Part shown: positions 16,339-24,103 of the stretch, piece after piece | Layout: the number at the start of each line of letters is the position of its first letter | Numbering within the stretch: the first letter of the stretch is position 1 | Assembly (NCBI GenBank): GCA_031271865.1 | Contig: JAISUW010000040.1 | Location: forward strand, 1 to 41,252 | From: Oscillospiraceae bacterium | GTDB taxonomy: Bacteria; Bacillota; Clostridia; Oscillospirales; Acutalibacteraceae | DNA: 41,252 nucleotides | Reading direction: 5' to 3' | Notes under the pieces: model-generated | The model's database searches: none | What the model was told of the DNA's origin: nothing | What the model saw: only the letters and a program-made list of their open reading frames with translations | Translations under genes and position numbers: made by a program

Positions 16339-18786
16339 TTAAGCGGCGAAGAACGCAAGTGCGGCCTTGCGCATCTGGTAGATGTCCGTCTTGGAGGCAA
16401 GCTCAAAAGGAGCGTGCATGGAAAGAACCGGCACCCCCACATCCAATACGTCAATATTCAGGTTGGCGACCTCTGCCGCAACGGTGCCGCCGCCGCCTTC
16501 ATCGACTTTGCCGAGTTCCGCCATCTGCCACTGCACATTTGCCTCATCGAAGACGCGGCGCATCCAACCGACAAACTCGGCGGAGGCATCCGAGGCACTG
16601 TTCTTCCCGCGGGAGCCTGTGTACTTGGTCACGGCAAGCCCCTGCCCCATAAATGCGGCATTGTTGGCTTCCATTACCCCCGGCCAGGTGGGGTCAAAGC
16701 CGGCGTTGACATCCGCAGAGAGGCACTTGGAATTGCGCAGAACCGTCCGCGGGTTGGTGCTTGCGGCAATGGACAAATCGCAGATGAAATCATAAAGGAA
16801 GTTGCTCTCCAGACCCGTGTTGCCGCAGGAGCCGATTTCTTCCTTGTCGGCCAAAACGCAGATGCAGGTGTGCGTCGGTGTCGTGCTACCCGGCTGTATG
16901 GTTGCGGCGTAGGCAAGAATCGCTTCTACGGACGGATAGGCGCACACGCGGTCGTCCTGCCCATAGGCACCGACCAAACCTGCGTCCAGACCGATGTCAC
17001 ACGCAGGGTACGCCGGAACGGCCTCCAGTTCCGCCGAAAGGAAGTCGGCTTCCGTGATGCCGTAGCGGTCATTGAGAATCTTGAGAATGTTGAGCTTGAA
17101 TCCCTCCGCCTTGCCGTCGAGCATGAGCGGACGGGAGCCGATGACAATGTTCAGCTCCTCCCCTTTGATGCCCTGTCCGAGCGAACGTTCGTACTGTTCT
17201 TTGCCCAAATGCGGGAGCAAATCGGTGATGCAGAACTTCGGATCCTCCGGCTTCTCGCCGATGACAATTTGGATGCTCTCCCCGGACTTTGTGACCACAA
17301 CCCCATGGAGTGCCAATGGAATTGTCACCCACTGGTACTTCTTGATACCGCCGTAGTAGTGCGTCTTGGCAAGAGCCAGACCTTTATCCTCATAAAACGG
17401 CACGGGCTTTAAATCCAAACGCGGGGAATCAATGTGCGCGGCGGCAATCCGCAGACCGTTTTCCAGCGGTTCATTGCCGAGGACGGCAAGAATGAGGCTC
17501 TTGCCTCTGTTATTAAAGTATACTTTCTTGCCGGGGAAGTAGGCTTTCGTCACATCAAACTGCAGGGAATTGGCAGCCTCTACGCCGCCCAAATCAAAGG
17601 GTTCGAATCCGGCGGCTTCGGCTTTTTCTATGAAGTACGCCACGCATTCCCGCTCCGTCTTGCAGGCGGTGAGGAAGCTCTTATACCCTTGAGCAAAGCT
17701 GTCTGCGGCAGTAATCTCTTTCGCAGCAAAGCGTTCTGCGGCGTGTTGCTTCTTGATTTCCAGTTTTTCTTTCAGGAGGTCAACCGCTTTCTTCTCTTCT
17801 TTGGACTCTGCGGTCTTGTCCGTTGCTGCGGCGGTCGGGACTGCGGCTGTCTGTGTTGGGCTCGCTGCGGGTTGCGCCGTTTTAGATGCGGTAGCGGCAT
17901 CTTTTTTCGCGGCTGCTTTTTGTGTGGTTCCCGATGCGTCATTCGATGGCGCTTTGGCGGCAGAACGGGCGGGATTCTTGGCGGCAGCGCCGGCACGATT
18001 TTTACCCGCAGCAACAGAAGAAGACGCTTCAGCGGAAACAACAGGTGCCGCGGCGACCGCAGCCGGTGCCTCGGATACAGCGGCACTCGGCTCATCGAGT
18101 GCTTTTTTCGCTTGCGCTTCTTTTACTGCCGCGACTTCATCCAACGTGACTTGCGCGGCATCCGCTTCCAACTTTGCCAAATACTTCGGGAGCGTCAAAC
18201 CCATCTCGTGCGCTTTTGCGCGCATCGCTTCCCGCTCTTCCCGCGCCTTGATTTGCGCCGCCTTATCCGCCGCAACTTGCTCGGATGTGCGGTATTTCTT
18301 CTTTGGCGGTGCCGCGGCTTGCGCTGCCAGTTTCGCAGCTCGGGCGGCTTCGCGCTCTTCACGGGCTTTTGCTTTGGCTGCTTTTTCCGCAGCCACTTCC
18401 TCTGAGGAGCGGTACTTTCTCTTGGGAGGCGCCTCTGCGGCGGCAGCTAATTTTGCGGCTCGGGCGGCTTCGCGTTCCTCACGGGCTTTGGCTTTGGCGG
18501 CTTTTTCGGCAGCAACTTCCTCCGAGGAGCGGTATTTTCTCTTCGGCGGGGCTTGGGCAGCCGCTGCTTCTCTCGCTGCTTTCGCAGCCTCGCGCACCAA
18601 ACGCGCCGCTTCTTTTGCGGCATTATCTGCGGCTATTTCCTCAGGGGTGCGCCTGTGGTAAGGTCTTTTCTGCGGCGCATTTGCTGTTTTTTTGCCATTC
18701 TGCGCATTCTTTTTATTGCCGCCGGTATTCTTTTTCGGACTGCCTTTGCCTGCATTGCTTTTTCCCGAAGTGTTTTGGTCTGCCAT
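16339..18786 (-). CDS. M18 aminopeptidase with repetitive N-terminal extension
   Basis: An 815-residue protein; ordinary M18 enzymes are about 430-480 residues. The C-terminal ~470 residues are a zinc aspartyl aminopeptidase: AAHIDSPRLDLKP, GQDDRVCAY, LADKEEIGSCG and a final VLSMHAPFE supply the dinuclear-metal and catalytic residues. Residues 1-~335 are a basic, Ala/Lys/Glu-rich tract holding four 40-residue repeats (about 40-199), each with a K/R-K-Y-R/H-x-S/T-x-E-x core, followed by an Ala/Thr/Pro-rich linker. The extension resembles histone H1-like or nucleic-acid-binding tails. One uninterrupted frame from an ATG with GGGAGG and a consensus promoter. Peptidase call secure; role of extension unknown. 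Confidence 0.9.
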   Translation of the reverse strand: MADQNTSGKSNAGKGSPKKNTGGNKKNAQNGKKTANAPQKRPYHRRTPEEIAADNAAKEAARLVREAAKAAREAAAAQAPPKRKYRSSEEVAAEKAAKAKAREEREAARAAKLAAAAEAPPKRKYRSSEEVAAEKAAKAKAREEREAARAAKLAAQAAAPPKKKYRTSEQVAADKAAQIKAREEREAMRAKAHEMGLTLPKYLAKLEADAAQVTLDEVAAVKEAQAKKALDEPSAAVSEAPAAVAAAPVVSAEASSSVAAGKNRAGAAAKNPARSAAKAPSNDASGTTQKAAAKKDAATASKTAQPAASPTQTAAVPTAAATDKTAESKEEKKAVDLLKEKLEIKKQHAAERFAAKEITAADSFAQGYKSFLTACKTERECVAYFIEKAEAAGFEPFDLGGVEAANSLQFDVTKAYFPGKKVYFNNRGKSLILAVLGNEPLENGLRIAAAHIDSPRLDLKPVPFYEDKGLALAKTHYYGGIKKYQWVTIPLALHGVVVTKSGESIQIVIGEKPEDPKFCITDLLPHLGKEQYERSLGQGIKGEELNIVIGSRPLMLDGKAEGFKLNILKILNDRYGITEADFLSAELEAVPAYPACDIGLDAGLVGAYGQDDRVCAYPSVEAILAYAATIQPGSTTPTHTCICVLADKEEIGSCGNTGLESNFLYDFICDLSIAASTNPRTVLRNSKCLSADVNAGFDPTWPGVMEANNAAFMGQGLAVTKYTGSRGKNSASDASAEFVGWMRRVFDEANVQWQMAELGKVDEGGGGTVAAEVANLNIDVLDVGVPVLSMHAPFELASKTDIYQMRKAALAFFAA
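18310..18669 (-). repeat. Three to four 120-bp in-frame repeats
   Basis: Within the M18 gene, 120-bp units encode the 40-residue repeats. The two central units (18310-18429 and 18430-18549) are nearly identical as protein, while their third codon positions differ often, so the duplication is old and the peptide is under selection. The outer copies are more diverged. Confidence 0.7.
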
Positions 18787-18833
18787 GAAGAGAATCCTCC
18801 CGCATTATTCAATGCATTCGCACATTATTCATT

Positions 18834-18862
18834 ATTATACCGCAAATATTCTTTGCTGTCAA
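18834..18862 (-). promoter_or_regulatory. Promoter of M18 aminopeptidase gene
   Basis: Minus strand: TTGACA (18857-18862), 17-base spacer, TATAAT (18834-18839), about 48 bases before the ATG. Confidence 0.85.
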
Positions 18863-18945
18863 GGGTAATCTTATCTGAAATTATGAGCATTTTATAAATC
18901 TTGTATTCTTGCAACTCTCACATTTTTGGAATCATAAAAAAATGC

Positions 18946-18974
18946 TTGACTTTTCATGTGAAAAATGCTATAAT
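18946..18974 (+). promoter_or_regulatory. Promoter of rpsF-ssb-rpsR-rpmB
   Basis: TTGACT (18946-18951), 17-base spacer, TATAAT (18969-18974). It is divergent from the M18 promoter and leaves a leader of about 134 bases before the rpsF ATG. Confidence 0.85.
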
Positions 18975-18980
18975 ACCACT

Positions 18981-19106
18981 TGTGTGCGTATAGGGTCAGC
19001 TGTGCGTACAGCGTTGGAGAGGGCTTTCTGTGCCCCCAACGTCCTTGGTACAATTGTACCCGAACCTTTTGCCCTTTCCGGGCAATCGGATATCGACCGA
19101 AAGGAG
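18981..19106 (+). promoter_or_regulatory. Structured rpsF leader, possible S6:S18 site
   Basis: The leader can form three hairpins: CGTTGG/CCAACG around GGGC/GCCC (about 19010-19043), the 14-base perfect palindrome GGTACAATTGTACC (about 19046-19059), and TTGCCC/GGGCAA (about 19068-19084). Bacterial rpsF leaders often bind the S6:S18 complex to repress the operon, and such RNAs carry an unpaired CCG; a CCCG follows the palindrome. Match to that class is not proven. Confidence 0.45.
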
Positions 19107-19115
19107 AACACCCGC

Positions 19116-19565
19116 ATGGCACAAAAATGCTACGAGGCAATGGTTGTGTATTCCCTCAAGGGCAGCGAGGCTTCCATCGAACCGCTCGCCAAGAAGTTCA
19201 CCGACCTCATTGCCCAAAACGGCGAATTGCTCGATGTCAAGAATTGGGGCAAGCGCTATCTGCGGTATAACATCCAAAAGGAGCGAGAAGGTTATTACGC
19301 TATCTATACTTTCTATAGTGAACCTTCTTTTCCCCAGGAGCTTAACCGTATTGCCGGCATTACCGATGGCGTTCTGCGTATCCTTGTCACAAGCAGCGAC
19401 CCCTCGAAGATTGCCGCTCCCGCCGTCCCCGCAGCTCCTGCCGTCGCCGCCGAAGAATCTGCAGAAGCCCCGGCTGAAGCAGAAGCCCCCGGCGCTGACG
19501 AAGCCGACACCGGCACAGCCGCTGAAGCTGTTGCTCCGGAAGAAGCCGTAACCCTCGACGCTTAA
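19116..19565 (+). CDS. rpsF: 30S ribosomal protein S6, acidic tail
   Basis: A 149-residue S6, a 30S platform protein that pairs with S18. Residues 1-~98 hold the family fold: KCYEAMVVYSL at the start, the conserved WGKRYLRYNIQKEREGYYAIYTF core, and LNRIAGITDGVLRILV. Residues ~99-149 are an Ala/Glu/Pro-rich acidic extension; tails of this sort occur in some Firmicutes. The ATG at 19116 has AAGGAG nine bases upstream; the long upstream frame is leader RNA. First gene of the rpsF-ssb-rpsR-rpmB run. Confidence 0.97.
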   Translation: MAQKCYEAMVVYSLKGSEASIEPLAKKFTDLIAQNGELLDVKNWGKRYLRYNIQKEREGYYAIYTFYSEPSFPQELNRIAGITDGVLRILVTSSDPSKIAAPAVPAAPAVAAEESAEAPAEAEAPGADEADTGTAAEAVAPEEAVTLDA

Positions 19566-19669
19566 AACACCGCAATACCCTTGTCCCAAGTTTCCCATCG
19601 TTTAATTCCCTGATACTTAATATGCGACAATCTTAATTTTACTTCACCGAAAGGGAAAGGTAATCCATT

Positions 19670-20305
19670 ATGGGACTCAACTACGCTTTTGTTATGGGAC
19701 GCCTCACGCGCGATCCTGAGGTTCGGCAAACGGGCACCGGTAAGAACGTCTGCTCGTTTTCCGTGGCTGTTGACAGGGATGTGAAAGATGCAAACGGCGA
19801 GCGCGGAACGGATTTTATCCGTTGCGTTGCTTGGCAGCAATCCGCAGATTTCTTGGCTCGTTTTTTCCGAAAGGGCAGCATGGTCTGCGTACAAGGCCGG
19901 TTGCAGGTGCGCCAATACGATGACCAGAATGGCCAAAAACGTGAAATCACGGAACTCATTGTGGATCGTTTGAACTTTACCGGGGAAAAAGCGAACCAAG
20001 GCGGCAGCAATTATGACATTCCGTTGCCGCCGGACCCTATGGGGTATACCGGTAACGCTAACTATGACAGCTATGGCCAATCGTCAAGCTATGCGCCTGC
20101 CGCATCCAATCAAACCTATGCAAGAACAACTGCCGCCCCCGCCTACCAGAAACCGCCGGTGCAGCAAGCCCCCGCCTACCAACAGCCGCCGGTACAGCAA
20201 CCGGCAGAGCCTCAACCCGTCCAAGACCCCGCCCAACAAGTCAGCGGCAATGCGGAAACGACTGATTTCAGCGAAATTGACCAAGAGACCGATTTGCCGT
20301 TTTAG
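19670..20305 (+). CDS. ssb: Single-stranded DNA-binding protein
   Basis: A 211-residue SSB that coats single-stranded DNA in replication and repair. Residues 1-~108 are the OB fold (NYAFVMGRLTRDPEVRQT, DFIRCVAWQQSADFLARFF, GRLQVRQYDDQNGQKREITELIVD). A Tyr/Gln/Pro-rich linker with YQKPP/YQQPP-type repeats follows, and the protein ends ETDLPF, the acidic tip that recruits partner proteins. It lies between rpsF and rpsR as in most Firmicutes, with 104 and 63 bases of spacing. Secure. Confidence 0.97.
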   Translation: MGLNYAFVMGRLTRDPEVRQTGTGKNVCSFSVAVDRDVKDANGERGTDFIRCVAWQQSADFLARFFRKGSMVCVQGRLQVRQYDDQNGQKREITELIVDRLNFTGEKANQGGSNYDIPLPPDPMGYTGNANYDSYGQSSSYAPAASNQTYARTTAAPAYQKPPVQQAPAYQQPPVQQPAEPQPVQDPAQQVSGNAETTDFSEIDQETDLPF

Positions 20306-20308
20306 AGA

Positions 20309-20327
20309 ACCTGTTGCTCAAACAGGT
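20309..20327 (+). other. Hairpin between ssb and rpsR
   Basis: ACCTGTT pairs with AACAGGT around the loop GCTCA, four bases after the ssb stop. No T run follows, so it is more likely an RNA-processing or stability element than a terminator. Confidence 0.4.
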
Positions 20328-20368
20328 ACAAATGAACCTTTGTTACGTTCAAGACTGGAGTGTCCATT

Positions 20369-20632
20369 ATGGCATATGAATCCCGCGCCCCGCGTGACGG
20401 GGGCGACAGGCGTCCGCCGCGCGGCCGCCGCCGCAAAGTCTGCTCCTTCTGCGTTGACCACGTAGAGAGCATTGATTACAAAGATACTGTGCGTCTGCAA
20501 AAGTACGTCAGCGAGCGGGCGAAAATTCTCCCGCGCCGCACCACCGGCACTTGTGCCGCACACCAGCGCCAATTGACGACCGCAATAAAGCGTGCGCGTC
20601 AGGCGGCACTTCTACCCTACTCAGCCGACTGA
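20369..20632 (+). CDS. rpsR: 30S ribosomal protein S18 (zinc form)
   Basis: An 87-residue S18, partner of S6 on the 30S platform. After a basic tail it has KVCSFC ... [24 protein letters not shown]. CxxC plus CxxH mark the zinc-binding version. The core [23 protein letters not shown] is typical. The ATG at 20369 has GGAG eight bases upstream; the in-frame ATG nine bases earlier lacks one. Secure. Confidence 0.96.
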   Translation: MAYESRAPRDGGDRRPPRGRRRKVCSFCVDHVESIDYKDTVRLQKYVSERAKILPRRTTGTCAAHQRQLTTAIKRARQAALLPYSAD

Positions 20633-20692
20633 GAATGGCTGCGATTGCATTTTCCGCCCATACCGCATCAGCCCGGAAGGAGGTTCTATCCC

Positions 20693-20887
20693 TTGGCCAA
20701 ATGTGATTTTTGCGGCAAGGAAGTGTCCTTCGGCATTGCCGTCAGCCACTCCCACCGCCGTTCCAACCGCACATGGAAACCCAACGTACAGCGCGTAAAA
20801 GCTATCGTCAACGGCAGCCCAAAACGCGTCTATGCCTGCACGCGTTGCCTTCGCTCCAAGAAGGGCATCGTTGAGCGTGCGGTCTAA
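20693..20887 (+). CDS. rpmB: 50S ribosomal protein L28 (zinc form)
   Basis: A 64-residue L28 of the large subunit. The two CxxC pairs, CDFCGKEV and YACTRCLRS, form the zinc site, and the HSHRRSNRTWKPNVQRVKA core is characteristic. The start is a TTG at 20693 with AAGGAGG nine bases upstream; the longer frame before it is not ribosomal-like. It is placed 60 bases after rpsR and closes the ribosomal run; rpmB in this position is less common than rplI. Confidence 0.95.
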   Translation: MAKCDFCGKEVSFGIAVSHSHRRSNRTWKPNVQRVKAIVNGSPKRVYACTRCLRSKKGIVERAV

Positions 20888-20991
20888 CCCCCTCATTATT
20901 TAAGAAGAAGTTAGGAGCAGGAAGTCGTTTCACTGCTTCTGCTTCTTTGTTGTATTTGTTCGAGTCGTTAATGCTACTGCAAGGAGATTAT

Positions 20992-22062
20992 ATGGGATTT
21001 GATATTGAGGCACTCCGCTCGCAACTGCCGCCGGGGACTGTTGCCTATATTGACAGCAGCACCAATCGGCGGTATTGTACGGGCTTTACTTCGAGTGCCG
21101 GAATCCTGCTCATTACAGCTGACAATGCCCTTTTCCTGACGGATTGCCGTTATATTGAAGCTGCGCAGGAAAAAATCACCTTATGCCCAGTTCGGGAGGT
21201 TTCCAACAAAAAAGGAGAACTCTGTTCCATCATCCAAGCGTTAGGCGCAAACCGCGTTATCTTAGAACGGCAAACGACCACGCTAAGCGCAGCGGATAAT
21301 CTGACCAAACGCTTAGACGGTCTGTCCGTAGACACTGCCGATAACACCCTCAGCGATTTTTTGGCGAAGCAACGCATGGTGAAAGACGCAGCTGAGCTGT
21401 CAAATATCCGAGAAGCACAGCGGATAGCAGAAGCGGCTCTCAAGCAACTGCTTCCCGACATCCAACCCGGCGAAACCGAAACAGTACTTGCCCGCAGGCT
21501 CTCTCGCACAATGGAGGACTTCGGGGCACAAAGTACCTCTTTTGATACAATATTTGCCTCCGGACCCAATGGGGCTTTGCCCCACGCTGTACCCGGCAAC
21601 CGCAAGATTGTGCCGGGCGATGCCATCGTAGTGGACTTCGGCTGTATGTACAATGATTACTGCTCGGACTATACGCGCACTATATTTGTCGGCGCTCCCT
21701 CTCCGGAGCAAACAAAAGTCTATGGTATTGTCCGGGAAGCGCAAGCTGCTGCCATCGCCGCCGTGAAACCCGGCGTGCCATGCAAAGAGATTGATAAAAT
21801 CGCTCGGGATATTATCACTGCCGCCGGTTATGGAAAGCAGTTCCGCCATAGCACCGGTCACGGTGTAGGCTTGGAAATACACGAAGACCCCGGTGTCAGT
21901 TCTGTCTGCGAAACTAAACTCCAACCCGGTATGGTGATTACTGTAGAACCCGGTATCTATTTGCCCGGTAAATTCGGTGTGCGTATTGAAAATATGGTTG
22001 CCGTTACTGCAGATGGCTGTGAGGTGTTGGGGGAGGCGGCAGTTGAGTTGAGTTTAGTTTAG
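20992..22062 (+). CDS. M24 Xaa-Pro aminopeptidase/dipeptidase
   Basis: A 356-residue cytosolic metallopeptidase that removes residues before proline. N-terminal creatinase-like domain residues 1-~120, then the pita-bread domain with the five metal ligands visible: the Asp of VVDFGCMYNDYC, the Asp of SDYTRTIF, the His of HSTGHGVGLEIHEDPG, and the Glu residues of TVEPGIYLPGKFG and VRIENM. Length matches Gram-positive PepP/PepQ-type proteins; substrate preference between aminopeptidase and dipeptidase is not decidable. The ATG at 20992 has AAGGAG five bases upstream. Its last codons lie inside a hairpin array. Confidence 0.93.
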   Translation: MGFDIEALRSQLPPGTVAYIDSSTNRRYCTGFTSSAGILLITADNALFLTDCRYIEAAQEKITLCPVREVSNKKGELCSIIQALGANRVILERQTTTLSAADNLTKRLDGLSVDTADNTLSDFLAKQRMVKDAAELSNIREAQRIAEAALKQLLPDIQPGETETVLARRLSRTMEDFGAQSTSFDTIFASGPNGALPHAVPGNRKIVPGDAIVVDFGCMYNDYCSDYTRTIFVGAPSPEQTKVYGIVREAQAAAIAAVKPGVPCKEIDKIARDIITAAGYGKQFRHSTGHGVGLEIHEDPGVSSVCETKLQPGMVITVEPGIYLPGKFGVRIENMVAVTADGCEVLGEAAVELSLV

Positions 22063-22130
22063 CTGAGTTTAACTTAGTTTAGCTTAGCTGAGTTCAATTT
22101 AACTCAACTAAACTGAGCTAAACTCAGCTC
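22045..22130 (+). terminator. Long hairpin array of GAGTTTAG-type units
   Basis: Three nested arms: 22045-22057 pairs with 22118-22130 (13 pairs, one G-U), 22076-22082 with 22108-22114 (seven pairs), and 22090-22094 with 22101-22105 around CAATTT. The units are variants of TTTAGCTGAGTT. It covers the peptidase stop codon but has no T tract, so it may be a 3' RNA stabiliser or barrier rather than a classic terminator. Confidence 0.5.
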
Positions 22131-22166
22131 ACCGCTGCAGCCCGCCAAAAAAATCCGAAAAACCTC

Positions 22167-22195
22167 TTTTCAAAAGCCGAAAAATAGTGTATAAT
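22167..22195 (+). promoter_or_regulatory. Promoter of zapA
   Basis: Weak -35 TTTTCA (22167-22172), 17-base spacer, and perfect TATAAT (22190-22195), about 34 bases before the zapA ATG. Confidence 0.6.
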
Positions 22196-22229
22196 AGTAT
22201 TCAGGATTTGGGGAGAGGGGAGACAGACG

Positions 22230-22571
22230 ATGGACAAGCAAAAAGTGCGAATAGTTGTAGCGGGATTAGACTTAACCGTAATGACAGATGACCCGCCGGA
22301 GGTTACACAAGAACTGGCCGCAGCCATCAGCGAAGAGATTGAGCAGATACGCCGTTCGAATCCGCGCGTTTCCGCCGTACAGGCAGCCGTACTTACATGC
22401 TTGGGTTGCAAAGCGCAGTTGCGGCAGACGGAGATTGTAAAGAAAGGCTTACGGGATGAACTGGGCAAGTGCTTGCAAGAAAGCTATGAGTTGAAGAAAG
22501 AGGTAGAGCTGTTGCGGCACGAAGCAGAGCGCCTACGCAAAGAGCTTACCCAAGCGCGCAGCGGTTATTAA
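22230..22571 (+). CDS. zapA: Cell division protein ZapA
   Basis: A 113-residue protein of the ZapA family, which bundles FtsZ filaments at the division site. Seen: the N-terminal KVRIVVAGLDLTVMTDD strand region, a middle helix EEIEQIRRSNPRVSAVQAAVLTCL, and a C-terminal coiled coil (about residues 70-110, ELKKEVELLRHEAERLRKEL). Length is slightly more than usual. It leads the region with folB, folK, FHA and M16 genes but has its own promoter. The ATG is the only plausible start. Confidence 0.88.
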   Translation: MDKQKVRIVVAGLDLTVMTDDPPEVTQELAAAISEEIEQIRRSNPRVSAVQAAVLTCLGCKAQLRQTEIVKKGLRDELGKCLQESYELKKEVELLRHEAERLRKELTQARSGY

Positions 22572-22606
22572 GGATGGTCGGTGAAAGGAATTCACCGCCA
22601 AAATCC

Positions 22607-22635
22607 TTGACATTGTCCGAAAATTGCTGTATAAT
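22607..22635 (+). promoter_or_regulatory. Promoter of folB operon
   Basis: TTGACA (22607-22612), 17-base spacer, TATAAT (22630-22635), 19 bases before the folB ATG, giving a very short leader. Confidence 0.85.
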
Positions 22636-22653
22636 AAAGAGGATACTTTTGCT

Positions 22654-23016
22654 ATGGAACGAATTACCATTCGGGGATTGGAATTGTATGCAAAGCATGG
22701 CGTAAACCCGGAAGAGAAGCGGGACGGGCAAGTATTCTTTCTCGACATCACCGTTTGGTTCCATGCAACGGAAGCGATGCAGTCGGATGATTTAGATGCA
22801 ACAGTGAACTATGCTTCCGTAATCAAAGTAGCTACACACTATTTTTTAGATCAAATATTCGATTTGATTGAACGCGCGGCATATGTTACCGCTCAAGCTA
22901 TAATGGATGCGTTTCCATTGATTGAGAGTTTGGAGCTGACGGTACACAAACCGGGAGCACCGATAAAAGCTTCTGTGCAGGACATCGCATTTACTATGAC
23001 CTTAAATCGCAGGTAA
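22654..23016 (+). CDS. folB: Dihydroneopterin aldolase
   Basis: A 120-residue enzyme that cleaves 7,8-dihydroneopterin to 6-hydroxymethyl-dihydropterin and glycolaldehyde in folate synthesis. Seen: ITIRGLELYAKHGVNPEEKRDGQ (start of the fold with the G-x-x-xx-E/K pattern), the Glu-bearing VNYASVIKV region, and LTVHKPGAPI containing the catalytic Lys. The ATG at 22654 has GAGG 11 bases upstream. FolK follows 53 bases on, acting next in the pathway; folE and folP are not in the window. Confidence 0.93.
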   Translation: MERITIRGLELYAKHGVNPEEKRDGQVFFLDITVWFHATEAMQSDDLDATVNYASVIKVATHYFLDQIFDLIERAAYVTAQAIMDAFPLIESLELTVHKPGAPIKASVQDIAFTMTLNRR

Positions 23017-23069
23017 CAGCTTTCGGCTGCGACCGCAACCAATATTCCGGAAGGGAAGATTACTTATCC

Positions 23070-23576
23070 ATGAGTGAAGCTGTCATAGCTTTAGGATCCA
23101 ATCTAGGCGACCGCGACACAAACTTACTGCAAGCCGTGCAAATCCTCAGCCGTCTGAACCGCACCAAGGTAATCGGTCTGTCATCCATTTTCGAAAGCCC
23201 GGCAGAGAATCCCAAATTTGCCGCCAGCCAAGACCTGTACCACAATATGTGCGTTAAAATCGAGACCGAAATATCTCCAATGGCACTTTTGGGTGCTTGC
23301 TTGGGGATAGAGGCTGCCATGGGCAGGGTGCGCACAACACGCAACGCCTCCCGGCCTATAGACCTTGACCTTTTAATATATGAAGGGGTAAAGAGCGAGA
23401 GCTTCGAGCTTACGCTCCCGCACCCGCGTCTGTTGGAGCGGCCGTTTGTGCTGCTGCCGCTGAAAGAGCTTTACCCGGCAGGGCGGGCACCGGGGGTGTT
23501 CTTTGAACCCTATCTCAAGGATATGGACACCTCCTCTGTGCGGAAGATCGAAAAGAAGATTACCATGGAAGCCTGA
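23070..23576 (+). CDS. folK: 2-amino-4-hydroxy-6-hydroxymethyl-dihydropterin pyrophosphokinase
   Basis: A 168-residue HPPK that transfers pyrophosphate from ATP to 6-hydroxymethyl-dihydropterin. Seen: ALGSNLGDRDTNL at the N-terminus, the catalytic-loop type TTRNASRPIDLDLLIYEG with the metal-binding Asp pair, and TLPHPRLLERPFVLLPL. Length is typical. It is separate from folB rather than fused, as in many Clostridia. The final ~12 residues are a Ser/Lys/Glu tail. Confidence 0.94.
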   Translation: MSEAVIALGSNLGDRDTNLLQAVQILSRLNRTKVIGLSSIFESPAENPKFAASQDLYHNMCVKIETEISPMALLGACLGIEAAMGRVRTTRNASRPIDLDLLIYEGVKSESFELTLPHPRLLERPFVLLPLKELYPAGRAPGVFFEPYLKDMDTSSVRKIEKKITMEA

Positions 23577-23612
23577 CTGCTTAACAAATAATTGGGAGGG
23601 AGGATTTGCGCT

Positions 23613-24005
23613 TTGGAAGACGTAGTGTTCTCCCTGGCACGGTATGCAGTTCCCGGCTTGGGAATAGCAATTCTTGCTTTCTGCGCGGTTTGGCTCTATC
23701 GCCGCCGAGCCGATTCGCCGCCCGCTGCCTCGTTACTTGACCTCACGACAGGTGACAGCCGACCCCTACCGCATTGGGAAAATGCTGTCGGGAGGCACCC
23801 GCGCTGCGATATTGTGCTGGGGTATGCGACGGTTTCCCGCTTCCATGCCGTCATCTCCTGCCGAAAAGGCGGTTGGGTTCTGACAGATACCGGTTCCCGC
23901 GGCGGGACACTTGTCAACGGCGATATACTCATCAAGTCCCGTCCGCTGCAAAACGGCGATGCCCTCACTTTCGGAAGCGTAACCTTTCGCTTTATCACTG
24001 TGTAA
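23613..24005 (+). CDS. Membrane-anchored FHA-domain protein
   Basis: A 130-residue protein: one membrane helix (about residues 10-30) followed by an FHA domain, which binds phosphothreonine peptides. The FHA signature is visible as AVGRHPRCDIVLGYATVSRFHAVISC with GR, S-R-x-H, and then TGSRGGTLVNGD with the G-T and N. The start is the TTG at 23613 because GGGAGG lies nine bases upstream; the earlier TTG at 23592 lies inside that site. It implies a Ser/Thr kinase elsewhere in the genome. It is an unusual passenger in a folate operon. Confidence 0.85.
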   Translation: MEDVVFSLARYAVPGLGIAILAFCAVWLYRRRADSPPAASLLDLTTGDSRPLPHWENAVGRHPRCDIVLGYATVSRFHAVISCRKGGWVLTDTGSRGGTLVNGDILIKSRPLQNGDALTFGSVTFRFITV

Positions 24006-24010
24006 TCCCC

Positions 24011-24066
24011 GAACCGTGCGCTGCGGTTCGTAACCGAAAAGCAACGGGGGCAATCCCCGTTCTTTC
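24011..24066 (+). terminator. Tandem hairpins after the FHA gene
   Basis: GAACCG/CGGTTC (24011-24029) is followed by AACGGGG/CCCCGTT (24043-24061) with TCTTT after it. The second hairpin is terminator-like, but the T tract is short, so partial read-through to the M16 gene is likely. Confidence 0.5.
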
Positions 24067-24103
24067 CTGTATAAACAACGGAAATTCATCATCGGAGGTC
24101 GCT

